This document shows, in pieces, positions 50,502 through 59,440 of a stretch of DNA of 64,000 bases. Made by a program: the position numbers and the translations under genes. The DNA lies in contig NZ_WWNE01000012.1 in assembly GCF_009909615.1 (NCBI RefSeq), positions 186,001-250,000 on the forward strand, given 5' to 3'. The DNA comes from Acidiluteibacter ferrifornacis (GTDB lineage: Bacteria > Bacteroidota > Bacteroidia > Flavobacteriales_E > Vicingaceae). A model generated the notes under the pieces. The model saw nothing but the letters and a program-made list of their open reading frames with translations, had not been told where the DNA came from and searched no databases. Position 1 is the stretch's first letter. The number at the start of each line of letters is the position of its first letter.

Positions 50502-51914
50502 CTATGATTTATAATAATCGATTAGTTCTAATACACTTGAGTTTTCTTTGATTTCAGGATAAATTTCAAATAAGATATCATGTCCGTCAAAATTTAATGC
50601 AAGCGCTTTATCTAGGTTGAAAAGAGCTTCTTCTTTTCTACCATATTTAATTAAGAATGCTCCATAGCTATAGAGCAATTTGTCATTTTTTTCTTGTATT
50701 TCAATGCCTTCTTGAAAAGTAATCATAGCAGAAGTCACATTACCTAATTGATCAAACATCCAGGCAAGGTCAGACCAAATATCTTGATTGTCAGGATCCA
50801 ATTCTTTTACTTTTTCATAAGCTAAAAGCGCTTCTTCTAGAAATCCCAATTTAGCTTGTACATCACCAAATACATAATGAAATTCAGGATTGTATTCGTC
50901 TAAATCTATTCCTTTTTTGATGTAATGGATGGCTTCATGCAAATGTCCCATTTCATTATATATAGCGCCCATTCCTACCCATGCTTCCGCACAAAATGGA
51001 TCTAACTGAGTTGCCTTTTTATAATAATGCAGTGCTTGCTGATTATCCTCTAATTTTTCATAGCATTCACCAATGTAGTAATAAGTCAATGATTCCGGAG
51101 ATTCATGATCAAAGGTTTCTTTGAAGCATGCAATAGCCTCAGCATACATCTCCATATTTTCTAAACAAATGGCTTTACTGTAGTAAGCCGAAGCAAAGTC
51201 TTCTCGAATCGCAATTGAAAAGTCAAATGCATCAATGGCCTTTTCAAACAATTCTTGTTTCATATATGCAGCTCCCAAATTGTACCACCCTAAGTGGGAG
51301 TATGGGTCTTTATCGATATATTCTGAAAAAAACTGAATAGCTTTTTCTACTTGATTGCTGATTTCAAAACAAAAGTACAACTCATAAAGTGCAATTTCAT
51401 TTTCAGGAAATTCATTCAAAATCAAACTTAAATATTCAATTGCTAAATCGTATTTATTCAAGTTTTCATATTCAAAAGCAATACTCATCAACATTTCTTC
51501 GCGCTCATGTTCATCAGCGTATTCCAATGCTTTTTTATAATTGTCGATGGCCTTTTCAGCTTGCCTTAATTGACTGTATGTGCTTCCTTTTAACTGAAAT
51601 AAGTCAATGTTGTATGGCTCAAGTGCTTCTGCTTGTGCTAAATATTTCAAAGCTTGATTGGGTTTATGCATTGAAACAAAAACTTGAGCTTTATTAACCA
51701 GTAAAGTACTGGATTTAGGGTGTTGCATTAAACCAAAATCAATGACTTTTAAAGCCTGTTTTGGATTATTATGATCTAAATAATACTCTACCATCTCCTC
51801 GAATTCGTCTACGTCAAAATACAGCGACTCTTCATTGGAAACCATTTCTTCGAATCGTTTAACGGAATAATACTGTGAATCTTCTTCGTTAAATCGACTA
51901 TTGCTCTCTTCCAT
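50502..51914 (-). CDS. Tetratricopeptide-repeat protein
   Basis: The 470-residue soluble protein has no signal peptide. After an acidic N-terminus it is built from about 12 TPR units, for example AWVGMGAIYNEMGHLHEAI near residue 310 and AYYSKAICLENMEMYAEAI near 240. TPR proteins scaffold complexes, and the partner is unknown. It is the first gene of the operon with ComA-like, rhodanese, DUF368 and aroE genes. The gap to the ComA-like gene is zero, and a -7 element lies 45 nt upstream. Confidence 0.9.
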   Translation of the reverse strand: MEESNSRFNEEDSQYYSVKRFEEMVSNEESLYFDVDEFEEMVEYYLDHNNPKQALKVIDFGLMQHPKSSTLLVNKAQVFVSMHKPNQALKYLAQAEALEPYNIDLFQLKGSTYSQLRQAEKAIDNYKKALEYADEHEREEMLMSIAFEYENLNKYDLAIEYLSLILNEFPENEIALYELYFCFEISNQVEKAIQFFSEYIDKDPYSHLGWYNLGAAYMKQELFEKAIDAFDFSIAIREDFASAYYSKAICLENMEMYAEAIACFKETFDHESPESLTYYYIGECYEKLEDNQQALHYYKKATQLDPFCAEAWVGMGAIYNEMGHLHEAIHYIKKGIDLDEYNPEFHYVFGDVQAKLGFLEEALLAYEKVKELDPDNQDIWSDLAWMFDQLGNVTSAMITFQEGIEIQEKNDKLLYSYGAFLIKYGRKEEALFNLDKALALNFDGHDILFEIYPEIKENSSVLELIDYYKS

Positions 51915-51958
51915 AGGCGGTAAAAAAATAAAACAGATATTTCTGCTTTAAGTTAATG

Positions 51959-51966
51959 CAAAGTTA
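51959..51966 (-). promoter_or_regulatory. Putative -7 element for the TPR-aroE operon
   Basis: On the minus strand TAACTTTG is an exact TAnnTTTG match, 45 nt upstream of the TPR ATG. No -33 TTG at normal spacing is found. Confidence 0.45.
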
Positions 51967-52027
51967 TCAATAAACCGCAAAGAATAGGGGGAATCCCGTA
52001 TTGTTTTGCACAAAGATTTAAACAAGA

Positions 52028-52054
52028 TTGTACTTCATAAAATTGCTACTTTTG
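52028..52054 (+). promoter_or_regulatory. Promoter of the GlmM-MFS operon
   Basis: TTG (52028-52030), 16 nt, then TACTTTTG (52047-52054). Transcription should start near 52060, which excludes the frame extension from 52006 and supports the ATG at 52078. Confidence 0.55.
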
Positions 52055-52077
52055 TGGCACAAAACTTTTTTAGAAGA

Positions 52078-53493
52078 ATGACATTAATTAAATCAATTTC
52101 AGGAATTAGAGGAACGATTGGTGGAAAATCAGGTGATGGTTTAAGTCCATTAGATATTGTAAAGTTTGCTTCGGCCTATGGTACCTGGCTGCTTTCTAGA
52201 CGAACAGATGCTAAACTAAAAGCTAAAGTTGTCATAGGACGAGATGCAAGAATTTCGGGTGAAATGGTAACAAATATTGTAGCTGGAACTCTCGTAGGTC
52301 TAGGTATCGATGTAGTGGATCTAGGACTTTCTACCACTCCAACAGTAGAAGTAGCAGTTACAGAAGAAAATGCGAATGGAGGGATTATTATCACTGCAAG
52401 TCATAACCCTAAGGAATGGAATGCATTAAAATTGCTGAATGAGAAAGGAGAGTTTGTAAGTGCACAAGATGGGGCTGATATTTTAGCGATTGCCGAAGCT
52501 GGTCATATGCAATATGCTTCTGTTTCTCATTTAGGACAATTGTCTCATGATGATACTTATTTACAAAAGCATATCGATATGATTCTAAATTTACCTTTGG
52601 TAGATAAAGAAGCGATAACGAAAAAGAATTTTAAAATTGTAATTGATTGTGTGAATAGTACAGGTGGAATTTTTGTTCCAGCGTTACTGAGAGCGCTAGG
52701 GGTGGAGGACATCGTAGAATTATATTGCGAGCCGAATGGCCATTTTCCGCACAATCCTGAGCCACTTCCAGAGAACTTAGTTGAAATTTCTAAGGCAGTA
52801 GAAAAACACAATGCGGATTTAGGTTTAGTCGTGGATCCCGATGTAGATCGTTTAGCAATTGTTTGCGAGGATGGTGAAATGTTTGGCGAAGAATATACAT
52901 TAGTTGCTGTGGCAGATTATGTTTTAAGTAAAACCAAAGGGAATACAGTTTCAAATTTATCAAGTACAAGGGCTTTAAAAGACGTTACCTTAAAATATGG
53001 CTGCGAATACAATGCGTCAGCAGTAGGAGAGGTGAATGTAGTAGAAAAAATGAAAGAGACCAATGCTGTAATTGGTGGTGAAGGTAACGGAGGAGTAATT
53101 TATCCTGAACTGCATTATGGAAGAGATGCTTTGGTAGGTATTGCATTGTTTTTATCTCATTTGGCAAACTTTAAGGATAAAAATTGTACTAAATGTTGTT
53201 CTACCTTAAGATCAACATACACGAATTATTACATTTCTAAAAATAAAATTGAATTGACACCTGATATTGATGTCGATGTAATTTTGCAACGCATTCATGA
53301 GAAGTATCAAAAACAACCGATTTCAACTATTGATGGAGTGAAAATCGAATTTGATAAAGAGTGGGTACATTTGCGAAAATCCAATACAGAACCAATTATT
53401 CGAATTTACTCTGAAAGTGAGACGGCCTCTACCGCCGACCATCTTGCAGGAAAAATTATATCAGATATTAAAGAAATATTAAAAGAAAACTAA
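52078..53493 (+). CDS. glmM: Phosphoglucosamine mutase (GlmM-type phosphohexomutase)
   Basis: The 471-residue enzyme has all four phosphohexomutase elements: phosphoserine loop TASHNPKEWNALK (106-118, Ser108), metal loop DPDVDRLAI near residue 255, sugar loop GGEGNGGVIYPELH near 337, and the phosphate-binding loop RKSNTEPIIRIY near 435. GlmM converts glucosamine 6-phosphate to glucosamine 1-phosphate for UDP-GlcNAc and peptidoglycan. The Bacteroidota member could also act on mannose or glucose phosphates. ATG 52078 is chosen because the promoter -7 element overlaps the longer frame. One nt separates it from the desulfurase gene. Confidence 0.9.
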   Translation: MTLIKSISGIRGTIGGKSGDGLSPLDIVKFASAYGTWLLSRRTDAKLKAKVVIGRDARISGEMVTNIVAGTLVGLGIDVVDLGLSTTPTVEVAVTEENANGGIIITASHNPKEWNALKLLNEKGEFVSAQDGADILAIAEAGHMQYASVSHLGQLSHDDTYLQKHIDMILNLPLVDKEAITKKNFKIVIDCVNSTGGIFVPALLRALGVEDIVELYCEPNGHFPHNPEPLPENLVEISKAVEKHNADLGLVVDPDVDRLAIVCEDGEMFGEEYTLVAVADYVLSKTKGNTVSNLSSTRALKDVTLKYGCEYNASAVGEVNVVEKMKETNAVIGGEGNGGVIYPELHYGRDALVGIALFLSHLANFKDKNCTKCCSTLRSTYTNYYISKNKIELTPDIDVDVILQRIHEKYQKQPISTIDGVKIEFDKEWVHLRKSNTEPIIRIYSESETASTADHLAGKIISDIKEILKEN

Positions 53494-53494
53494 A

Positions 53495-54634
53495 ATGAGA
53501 GTTTATCTTGACAACGCTGCTACCACTCCTGTGGATCCCAAAGTAGTAGAAGCAATGGTCCCAGTGTTGGCCAATACTTATGGAAATCCATCTTCAATTC
53601 ATTCAAAAGGAAGAGAAGCGAAAGCCTTGATAGAAACATCTAGAAAGGCAATTGCAAAATATTTTAATGCTTCCCCAGCTGAGTTTTTCTTCACTTCGGG
53701 CGGAACAGAAGCAGATAACATGATTCTGCGCTGTGCAGTGCATGATTTGGGAGTTACCAGAATTATTACATCAGCAATAGAGCATCATGCGGTTTTGCAT
53801 ACTGCTGAAGAATTGGCAAAAACAAATGGTGTTGAGTTTGTGTTGGTGAATTTAGATGAAGATGGTGCTGTAGATTTAAATCACTTGAAGGCATTATTAG
53901 AAGATGAAACCCATAAAACTTTGGTTTCATTAATGCATGGTAATAATGAGATTGCCAATTTGTTACCTTTGGAGATGGTTGGTGAAATGTGCAAAGAGCA
54001 CAATGCACTTTTTCACAGTGATACTGTGCAAACCATGTGTCATTACCGTTTAGATTTCAAGAAATTAAATGTACACTTTGCAACTTGTGCAGCTCATAAG
54101 TTTCACGGACCAAAGGGAGTTGGATTTATGTATGTCGATTCCAACTTTAAGTTTAATCCCATGATAACGGGTGGTGCGCAAGAGCGAAATGTTAGAGCAG
54201 GAACTGAAAACATTCATGGTATAGTTGGTCTGGCTAAGGCAATAGAAATTGCTCATGCAGATATGGAACATCACCAAGAGTACGTAACGGACTTAAAGCT
54301 GTATATGGTAGATCGTTTAAAAGCTACTATTCCTGGTATATCTTTTAATGGAAAATCTGCTACAAAAGATTCATTGTATACAGTGTTAAGTGTTTGCTTC
54401 CCACCAAATGATATGGGAGAAATGTTCTTGTATAATTTAGATATTGAAGGAATTTGCGCCAGTGGAGGTAGTGCATGCTCATCAGGAAGCAATGTAGGTT
54501 CACACGTTCTAAGAGCTATTGGTGCTGTTATGGAGCGACCTTCCATCCGATTTTCGTTTTCTAGATTTAGCACCAAAGAGGAAATTGATCACGTTATTAC
54601 TGTTTTAAAAGAATTGTACGCAGTGCCGGCATAA
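53495..54634 (+). CDS. Cysteine desulfurase (NifS/IscS family)
   Basis: The 379-residue PLP enzyme has the Schiff-base Lys202 in CAAHKFHGPKGVGF, FTSGGTEADN near residue 66, and catalytic Cys328 in GGSACSSGS. The short active-site loop is that of group I (IscS/NifS) enzymes, which deliver sulfur from cysteine for Fe-S clusters and tRNA thiolation. No iscU or sufE follows. It sits inside the GlmM operon, and its stop codon overlaps the next start by one base. Confidence 0.93.
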   Translation: MRVYLDNAATTPVDPKVVEAMVPVLANTYGNPSSIHSKGREAKALIETSRKAIAKYFNASPAEFFFTSGGTEADNMILRCAVHDLGVTRIITSAIEHHAVLHTAEELAKTNGVEFVLVNLDEDGAVDLNHLKALLEDETHKTLVSLMHGNNEIANLLPLEMVGEMCKEHNALFHSDTVQTMCHYRLDFKKLNVHFATCAAHKFHGPKGVGFMYVDSNFKFNPMITGGAQERNVRAGTENIHGIVGLAKAIEIAHADMEHHQEYVTDLKLYMVDRLKATIPGISFNGKSATKDSLYTVLSVCFPPNDMGEMFLYNLDIEGICASGGSACSSGSNVGSHVLRAIGAVMERPSIRFSFSRFSTKEEIDHVITVLKELYAVPA

Positions 54635-55410
54635 TGAAATCAGAGAAAATTACTATAACTTTTTTAGGGACAGGAACATCGCAAGGTGTTCCTGTTATTG
54701 CGTGCGACTGTGCCGTTTGCCATTCACAAGATCCTAAAGATCAGAGATTGAGAACTTCAATTTTAATTTCTACGAACGAACAAAACATAGTAATTGATAC
54801 TGGTCCGGATTTCAGACAGCAAATGTTAAGAGAAAATGTTCAACGATTAGATGCTGTAGTGTTTACACATGAACATAAGGATCATGTGGCAGGTATGGAT
54901 GATATTCGAGCTTTTAATTTTAAGCAAAAGGAGGACATGAATGTATTTGCTACTGATCGAGTGCAGGAAGCGATTAAGCGTGAGTTTCCTTATATTTTTT
55001 CAGAGAATAAATATCCTGGAGTCCCATTGGTGAGATTAAATACCATATCCAATCAACCTTTTGATATTAATGGGATTGAGTTTACTCCTATAGATGTGAT
55101 GCATTATAAGATGCCTGTTTATGGATTTAGAATTAAAGATTTTTCTTACATAACTGATTGTAATTATATTCCCCCTAAAGAAAAGGATAAAATAAGAGGG
55201 ACAAAGGTTTTAGTGATTGATGCACTCAGAAAAGAAAAACACATTTCGCACTTTAATTTAGAAGAAGCTATTGCATTGATTAAGGAAATGGAAGTAGAGC
55301 AAGCATACTTGATACACATTAGTCATTTGTTTGGAAAGTATGCCGATGAAATGCCGAAACTACCAGATGGTATTGAACTCGCATATGACGGATTAAAGCT
55401 TACCATTTAA
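54634..55410 (+). CDS. MBL-fold metallo-hydrolase (PhnP-like)
   Basis: The 258-residue metallo-beta-lactamase-fold protein starts ITITFLGTGTSQGVP and has the metal motif FTHEHKDHVAGMDD (about 75-88), then YITDCNYIPPKEKD near 167 and LIHISHLFGKY near 226. It resembles PhnP/RNase Z-type phosphodiesterases. CxCxVCH at 25-31 may bind an additional zinc, as in PhnP. The substrate is probably a cyclic nucleotide or phosphodiester, but it is not known. It overlaps the desulfurase gene by one base. Confidence 0.9.
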   Translation: MKSEKITITFLGTGTSQGVPVIACDCAVCHSQDPKDQRLRTSILISTNEQNIVIDTGPDFRQQMLRENVQRLDAVVFTHEHKDHVAGMDDIRAFNFKQKEDMNVFATDRVQEAIKREFPYIFSENKYPGVPLVRLNTISNQPFDINGIEFTPIDVMHYKMPVYGFRIKDFSYITDCNYIPPKEKDKIRGTKVLVIDALRKEKHISHFNLEEAIALIKEMEVEQAYLIHISHLFGKYADEMPKLPDGIELAYDGLKLTI

Positions 55411-55420
55411 TAATACACAT

Positions 55421-56629
55421 TTGAAAAATAGAAAAGCCTCCCTAACGTTCATCTTTATAACCATTTTGGTGGATGTCATTGGAATTGGAATAATCATTCC
55501 TGTTATTCCTTCGTTAATAGAAAAACTCAGTGGAGACGGATTAAGTGAAGCCTCAAGAATAGGAGGGTGGTTAATCTTTGCATTTGCTATTATGCAATTT
55601 TTGTTTGCTCCCTTAATGGGAATCTTAAGTGATAAATTTGGTAGAAGGCCAGTGTTGTTATTATCCCTTTTAGGATTGGGGATTGATTATCTCTTTCATG
55701 CATACGCACCAACTATTGGATGGTTATTAGTAGGAAGGGTGTTGGCGGGTATTACAGGTGCTAGTTTAACTGTTGCTAACGCATATATTGCAGATATCAG
55801 TACGCCAGAAAACAAAGCGCAGAATTTTGGAATGGTCGGAGCTGCGTTTGGATTGGGGTTTATTATTGGACCGGTGATTGGAGGTATAGCAGGTGAAATT
55901 AATGTGCAGTATCCCTTCTTTATTTCTGCTGGGTTGACTTTTTTAAACTTCATTTATGGATTTGTTGTTTTACCAGAGTCATTAGCACCTGAAAAGCGAA
56001 GGAACATTGATTTGAAAAGGGCAAATCCAATAGGTTCTTTAAAATTGATTCGTAAATATCCTATAGTACTCGGTTTAATAGCTTCTTTTTTTCTACTATA
56101 TCTTGCAAGTCAAGCAGTTCAAACTACTTGGACATACTACAGCATGTATAAGTTTGCATGGGATGAAGCGATGGTTGGCTATTCTTTAGGAGTCGTAGGA
56201 ATAATTGTGGCTGTTGTTCAAGGAGGATTAGTAAAGTATGCCGTAAAATGGTGGGGAGAAAAGAAGACCATTTATAGAGGTTATTTTTTATGGATTGTAG
56301 GTTTAGTATTATTTGCTGCTGCATCCCAAGGTTGGATGTTGTTTGCTTTTTTATTGCCTTATTGTTTGGGCGGTATTGCTTCTCCAACTCTTCAAGGAGT
56401 GGTTTCAAACCAAGTTGCAGATAACGAACAAGGTGAGCTACAAGGAGCATTAACAGCAACGATGAGTTTATCAGCAATTATTGGCCCTTTAATTATGACC
56501 AATTTGTTCTACGTATTTACCCAAGAGAATACACCCATTCAATTTCCTGGAGCTCCTTTTGTTTTGGGAGCTATTCTAGTCTTGATTAGTTTTTTACTTT
56601 CTAGAAAGTCACTCGATAAATTGTTCTAA
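55421..56629 (+). CDS. MFS transporter, TCR/Tet family-like exporter
   Basis: The 402-residue protein has twelve predicted membrane segments and the MFS motif A GILSDKFGRRPVLL (near 67-80), as well as the Tet-type VGRVLAGITGASLTVANAYIADI (near 106-128; here as VGRVLAGITGASL and TVANAYIAD). It should export drugs with proton exchange, but it lacks proof of tetracycline specificity. Translation starts at TTG 55421, with no good ATG near. It is the last gene of the operon, 10 nt after the MBL gene. Confidence 0.9.
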   Translation: MKNRKASLTFIFITILVDVIGIGIIIPVIPSLIEKLSGDGLSEASRIGGWLIFAFAIMQFLFAPLMGILSDKFGRRPVLLLSLLGLGIDYLFHAYAPTIGWLLVGRVLAGITGASLTVANAYIADISTPENKAQNFGMVGAAFGLGFIIGPVIGGIAGEINVQYPFFISAGLTFLNFIYGFVVLPESLAPEKRRNIDLKRANPIGSLKLIRKYPIVLGLIASFFLLYLASQAVQTTWTYYSMYKFAWDEAMVGYSLGVVGIIVAVVQGGLVKYAVKWWGEKKTIYRGYFLWIVGLVLFAAASQGWMLFAFLLPYCLGGIASPTLQGVVSNQVADNEQGELQGALTATMSLSAIIGPLIMTNLFYVFTQENTPIQFPGAPFVLGAILVLISFLLSRKSLDKLF

Positions 56630-56750
56630 TTAATTATTGGAGTATTTATATGGCACTTCAATTGCTCATTCATTAACATTAAAATAATGTATTGATTAAA
56701 TTTTAGATTTAAGTATGTTGTTTTAGAATAGGTTAAATAATTAGCAAGCA

Positions 56751-58052
56751 ATGAAATACTTATTATCACTTATGGTTTTACTCAATTGTGTAAATTTTTT
56801 CCACAATACTGTAAACGCTCAATCAACTTGTAAACCATGCAATACTCCATCCGGAAGATATTTAGTAGATGTTTTTTCGGTAGAAGAGGTAATTAGAACC
56901 TCAGATATATTTTATGCTGATTCTTTGTCTAAAAATCCGAGAGCATTAAATTTTTATAGTGTTAAGGATTCTTGTGTATCCCGTCCTTTAATTGTTTATT
57001 TACCGGGGAGTGGATTTATAGATCGAGGAGCTAATCCAAAGAATAGTGATGTAGCGAATGCTAAAGCACTATATTTTGCACAAAAAGGTTACGCAGTTGC
57101 TGTTGTTGATTATTACAGAGTCGCTGATCCATACACCTCAGGATCCAAGTTTAATGGGGTTATGCATGAAGCTATGAAAGATGTTCATGCGGCAATACAA
57201 TATCTAATAGGATATCATAAAACATTTAGAGTTGATACCAGTAATATCTTTATAATTGGAGAAAGTGCTGGAGGAATTGCAGGTTTAGGTGCAATCCTAT
57301 CAGATGTAAACGGAGAGTTTATTGCGGAAGAAATACCATCTTATGTTTCTCCTGAGGATATTTCATTGAATCATGAGAGTTTATTTCCAAATAGAAAGGT
57401 TTTTATTAAGGGTTTTGCTGGAATAAGTACCTCCGCTCCAACTGCAGCCTTTTTTCAATTACGTGCTAGGAATGTTAATATCCCTTTACTTTTTATTCAT
57501 TCAAATGGAGATAAAATTGTTCCATTTGATTCAACGACTTCTGACCTTTTTGAAGGTGCTCTAATTCAACCATTGTGTGGTCCAAAATGTATGCTAGATA
57601 TAAAAATACGTGACAAAGGTTCAAATTGCTTTCAATTGAATGAAGTGGAGGATACAACGCATGATGTTCTTTCGAGACCAGTTGGAATTCAGTATTTAGT
57701 AGAAATGAGAAACTTTTTCTATGAACAAGTAAACTGTTATGATTGTGAAAGTTATCATAATAAATATTTGCCAGATGTAACCGATTCGTTAGGAGCAGAG
57801 TTTCCCATTGAGGAATTATCGAATGTTGTAATTTATCCTAATCCTGCTCAAAGTCATATTATAATAAAAGGATTAGTTCCATTAGAATTGTCACGAATCA
57901 TCATTTATAATATAGCTGGAAAAATCATAGGTGATTATGAAACGACAAACGCTGTAAAGTGGTTAGACCTCTCAAATTATGAAACAGGATTATATGTAGT
58001 GAAAGTGTCGACAGATGAAAAAACAGTGATTCAGAAGTTCTCGAAGAATTAA
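56751..58052 (+). CDS. Secreted alpha/beta hydrolase with T9SS type A sorting domain
   Basis: The 433-residue protein has a signal peptide (MKYLLSLMVLLNCVNFF, cleaved near VNAQ) and an alpha/beta hydrolase domain (about 60-330): LIVYLPGSGFIDRGAN near 80 as the oxyanion part, nucleophile Ser in IIGESAGGIAG near 170, and acid/His near LLFIHSNGDKIVPFDS and DTTHDVLSR. A type A sorting domain follows (VVIYPNPAQSHIII, then SGLYVVKVST-type end). It is likely an exported carboxylesterase or lipase of the BD-FAE or GH-like esterase type. It is a single-gene unit, 121 nt after the MFS gene. Confidence 0.88.
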   Translation: MKYLLSLMVLLNCVNFFHNTVNAQSTCKPCNTPSGRYLVDVFSVEEVIRTSDIFYADSLSKNPRALNFYSVKDSCVSRPLIVYLPGSGFIDRGANPKNSDVANAKALYFAQKGYAVAVVDYYRVADPYTSGSKFNGVMHEAMKDVHAAIQYLIGYHKTFRVDTSNIFIIGESAGGIAGLGAILSDVNGEFIAEEIPSYVSPEDISLNHESLFPNRKVFIKGFAGISTSAPTAAFFQLRARNVNIPLLFIHSNGDKIVPFDSTTSDLFEGALIQPLCGPKCMLDIKIRDKGSNCFQLNEVEDTTHDVLSRPVGIQYLVEMRNFFYEQVNCYDCESYHNKYLPDVTDSLGAEFPIEELSNVVIYPNPAQSHIIIKGLVPLELSRIIIYNIAGKIIGDYETTNAVKWLDLSNYETGLYVVKVSTDEKTVIQKFSKN

Positions 58053-58062
58053 ATGTAAGTGT

Positions 58063-58824
58063 TCAGAATCCTTCAATTGCACCTAAGCCAAAAAGTGCGA
58101 AATCATATTTTATAGGATCGATAGCGTCAAATTCGGATAATCGATTAGAAATTTCTTCTACCGACTTCCAATCGTTTTGTTTTCTTTGAAGTAGTTCTAA
58201 TTTACGACTCACATTTCCTGTATGAACATCTAAAGGTAGTTTTAAGTCTGCAGGGGAGAGTCGATTCCAAATACCAAAATCAACTCCTCGATTATCGCTT
58301 CGAACCATCCATCTAAGATACATGTTAATACGTTTTGCAGATGACCCCTTTAAAGGATCAGAAACATGCTTAAGTGTTCTTAAACTTTCTGCTTTTAGGA
58401 AGAAAAGCTCTTTAAATTGAGAAATATTTTCTGCTACATTCTTAGTTTGGGAGAGTGCACTTTCAAGTCCACCATGCTTCAAGTAGATATTTTGGAGAGA
58501 ACTAAAAAACTGATTTAAATCTTGAGCATTGAATGTTCTATGAACAAATCCTTTCGTACGTTTTAAATCTGACTTCTTGTGATTGATTATGAAATCGAAT
58601 GGTGCACCATCCATTAGTTGAATAATGTGTTTGGCATTCTTGATGATGCTTTTTCGTTGCCCCCAAGCTATTGTGGCAGCTAAGAAACCTGCTATTTCAA
58701 TGTCTTCTTTTTTAGAGAATTCATGAGGAATAAGAATGGGATCATCATGAATAAAGTCAGGACGATTAAATTCATCTACTTTTTGCTCCATGAGCGCTTT
58801 TACATCAGAAATAGATAGAGTCAT
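58063..58824 (-). CDS. TIGR02757 (DUF2400) family protein
   Basis: The 253-residue protein has DDPILIPHEFSKKEDIEIAG (near 26-45), SAKRINMYLRWMVRSDNRG (near 158-176) and LPLDVHTGNVSRKLELL (near 196-212). These are the marks of the conserved TIGR02757 family, which is of unknown function and has a helix-hairpin-helix-glycosylase-like fold. DNA repair has been suggested for it, but not shown. The gene diverges from the 78-residue gene at 58864, with only 39 nt between. Confidence 0.85.
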   Translation of the reverse strand: MTLSISDVKALMEQKVDEFNRPDFIHDDPILIPHEFSKKEDIEIAGFLAATIAWGQRKSIIKNAKHIIQLMDGAPFDFIINHKKSDLKRTKGFVHRTFNAQDLNQFFSSLQNIYLKHGGLESALSQTKNVAENISQFKELFFLKAESLRTLKHVSDPLKGSSAKRINMYLRWMVRSDNRGVDFGIWNRLSPADLKLPLDVHTGNVSRKLELLQRKQNDWKSVEEISNRLSEFDAIDPIKYDFALFGLGAIEGF

Positions 58825-58835
58825 GAAACAATAGT

Positions 58836-58843
58836 TAATTTTG
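58836..58843 (+). promoter_or_regulatory. Putative -7 element for the 78-residue gene
   Basis: TAATTTTG matches TAnnTTTG, 20 nt upstream of ATG 58864. The facing minus strand has TAACTTTA (58852-58859) for the TIGR02757 gene, so two overlapping divergent promoters seem to share 39 nt. Confidence 0.4.
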
Positions 58844-58863
58844 AATGTCCGTAAAGTTATTTG

Positions 58864-59100
58864 ATGAACAAAATAAAACCTGAAGAGTTTAAAAAATTAT
58901 CACTTGTACAAAGGTATAAGTTACTGCAAGAAAGGGGAAATTTTATTGCATCGCGTCAGCTTGGAGGCCATTTATGCCATCTTTTTGCAATTGATGGGTT
59001 CTATGTAGAAATGTATAAAGTGATAGGGATGAATCAAGTACAATGGATTGAGGTCGTTAAGAATGACCGAACTTTAGATTCGTATTTGGATAATTTTTAG
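58864..59100 (+). CDS. Small conserved protein, 78 residues, unknown function
   Basis: The protein has EEFKKLSLVQRYKLLQERG, then NFIASRQLGGHLCHLFAIDG with FYVEMYKVIG. Its layout, with a helical start and a GxFxxxR...xLYxLxxFFVE-type beta part, recalls a short family common in Bacteroidota, but I know no function for it. A TTG at 58861 directly before the ATG is less likely. Its last codons overlap those of the convergent SUI1 gene by 4 nt. Confidence 0.75.
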   Translation: MNKIKPEEFKKLSLVQRYKLLQERGNFIASRQLGGHLCHLFAIDGFYVEMYKVIGMNQVQWIEVVKNDRTLDSYLDNF

Positions 59101-59435
59101 CCTCCTACACGTTTAGCCTTATACTTAGCTTCATGCAATATTCCTAATATTTTCTCACGATGGTCACCTTGAATTAATATTTCTCCATTTTTAACTGAGC
59201 CGCCCACACCGCATTTAGATTTGAGCATTTTGCCTAAAGCACTCAAGTCTTCTGAAGTTCCAATAAAATTGTATACCAAGGTTACCGCTTTACCCGCACG
59301 CTGTTTTTTATCTAAAGTTACTTTTAAGTCTTGCTGTTGAGGAGGTAAAGTTTCTTGTTCTTCATTTTCTTCATAATCATAATTGAAATCAGGGTTGGTG
59401 CTATACACCACATTCTTTTTTTTATTCTTAGCCAT
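59097..59435 (-). CDS. SUI1/YciH-family translation initiation factor
   Basis: The 112-residue protein has an acidic N-terminus and an eIF1/SUI1 domain (about 35-112) with VTLVYNFIGTSEDLSALGKML and KCGVGGSVKNGEILIQGDH. YciH-type factors resemble eIF1 and improve start-codon selection. It is 5 nt downstream of the Cys-rich protein gene at 59441-60022, so the two are co-transcribed. Confidence 0.92.
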   Translation of the reverse strand: MAKNKKKNVVYSTNPDFNYDYEENEEQETLPPQQQDLKVTLDKKQRAGKAVTLVYNFIGTSEDLSALGKMLKSKCGVGGSVKNGEILIQGDHREKILGILHEAKYKAKRVGG

Positions 59436-59440
59436 CTAAA

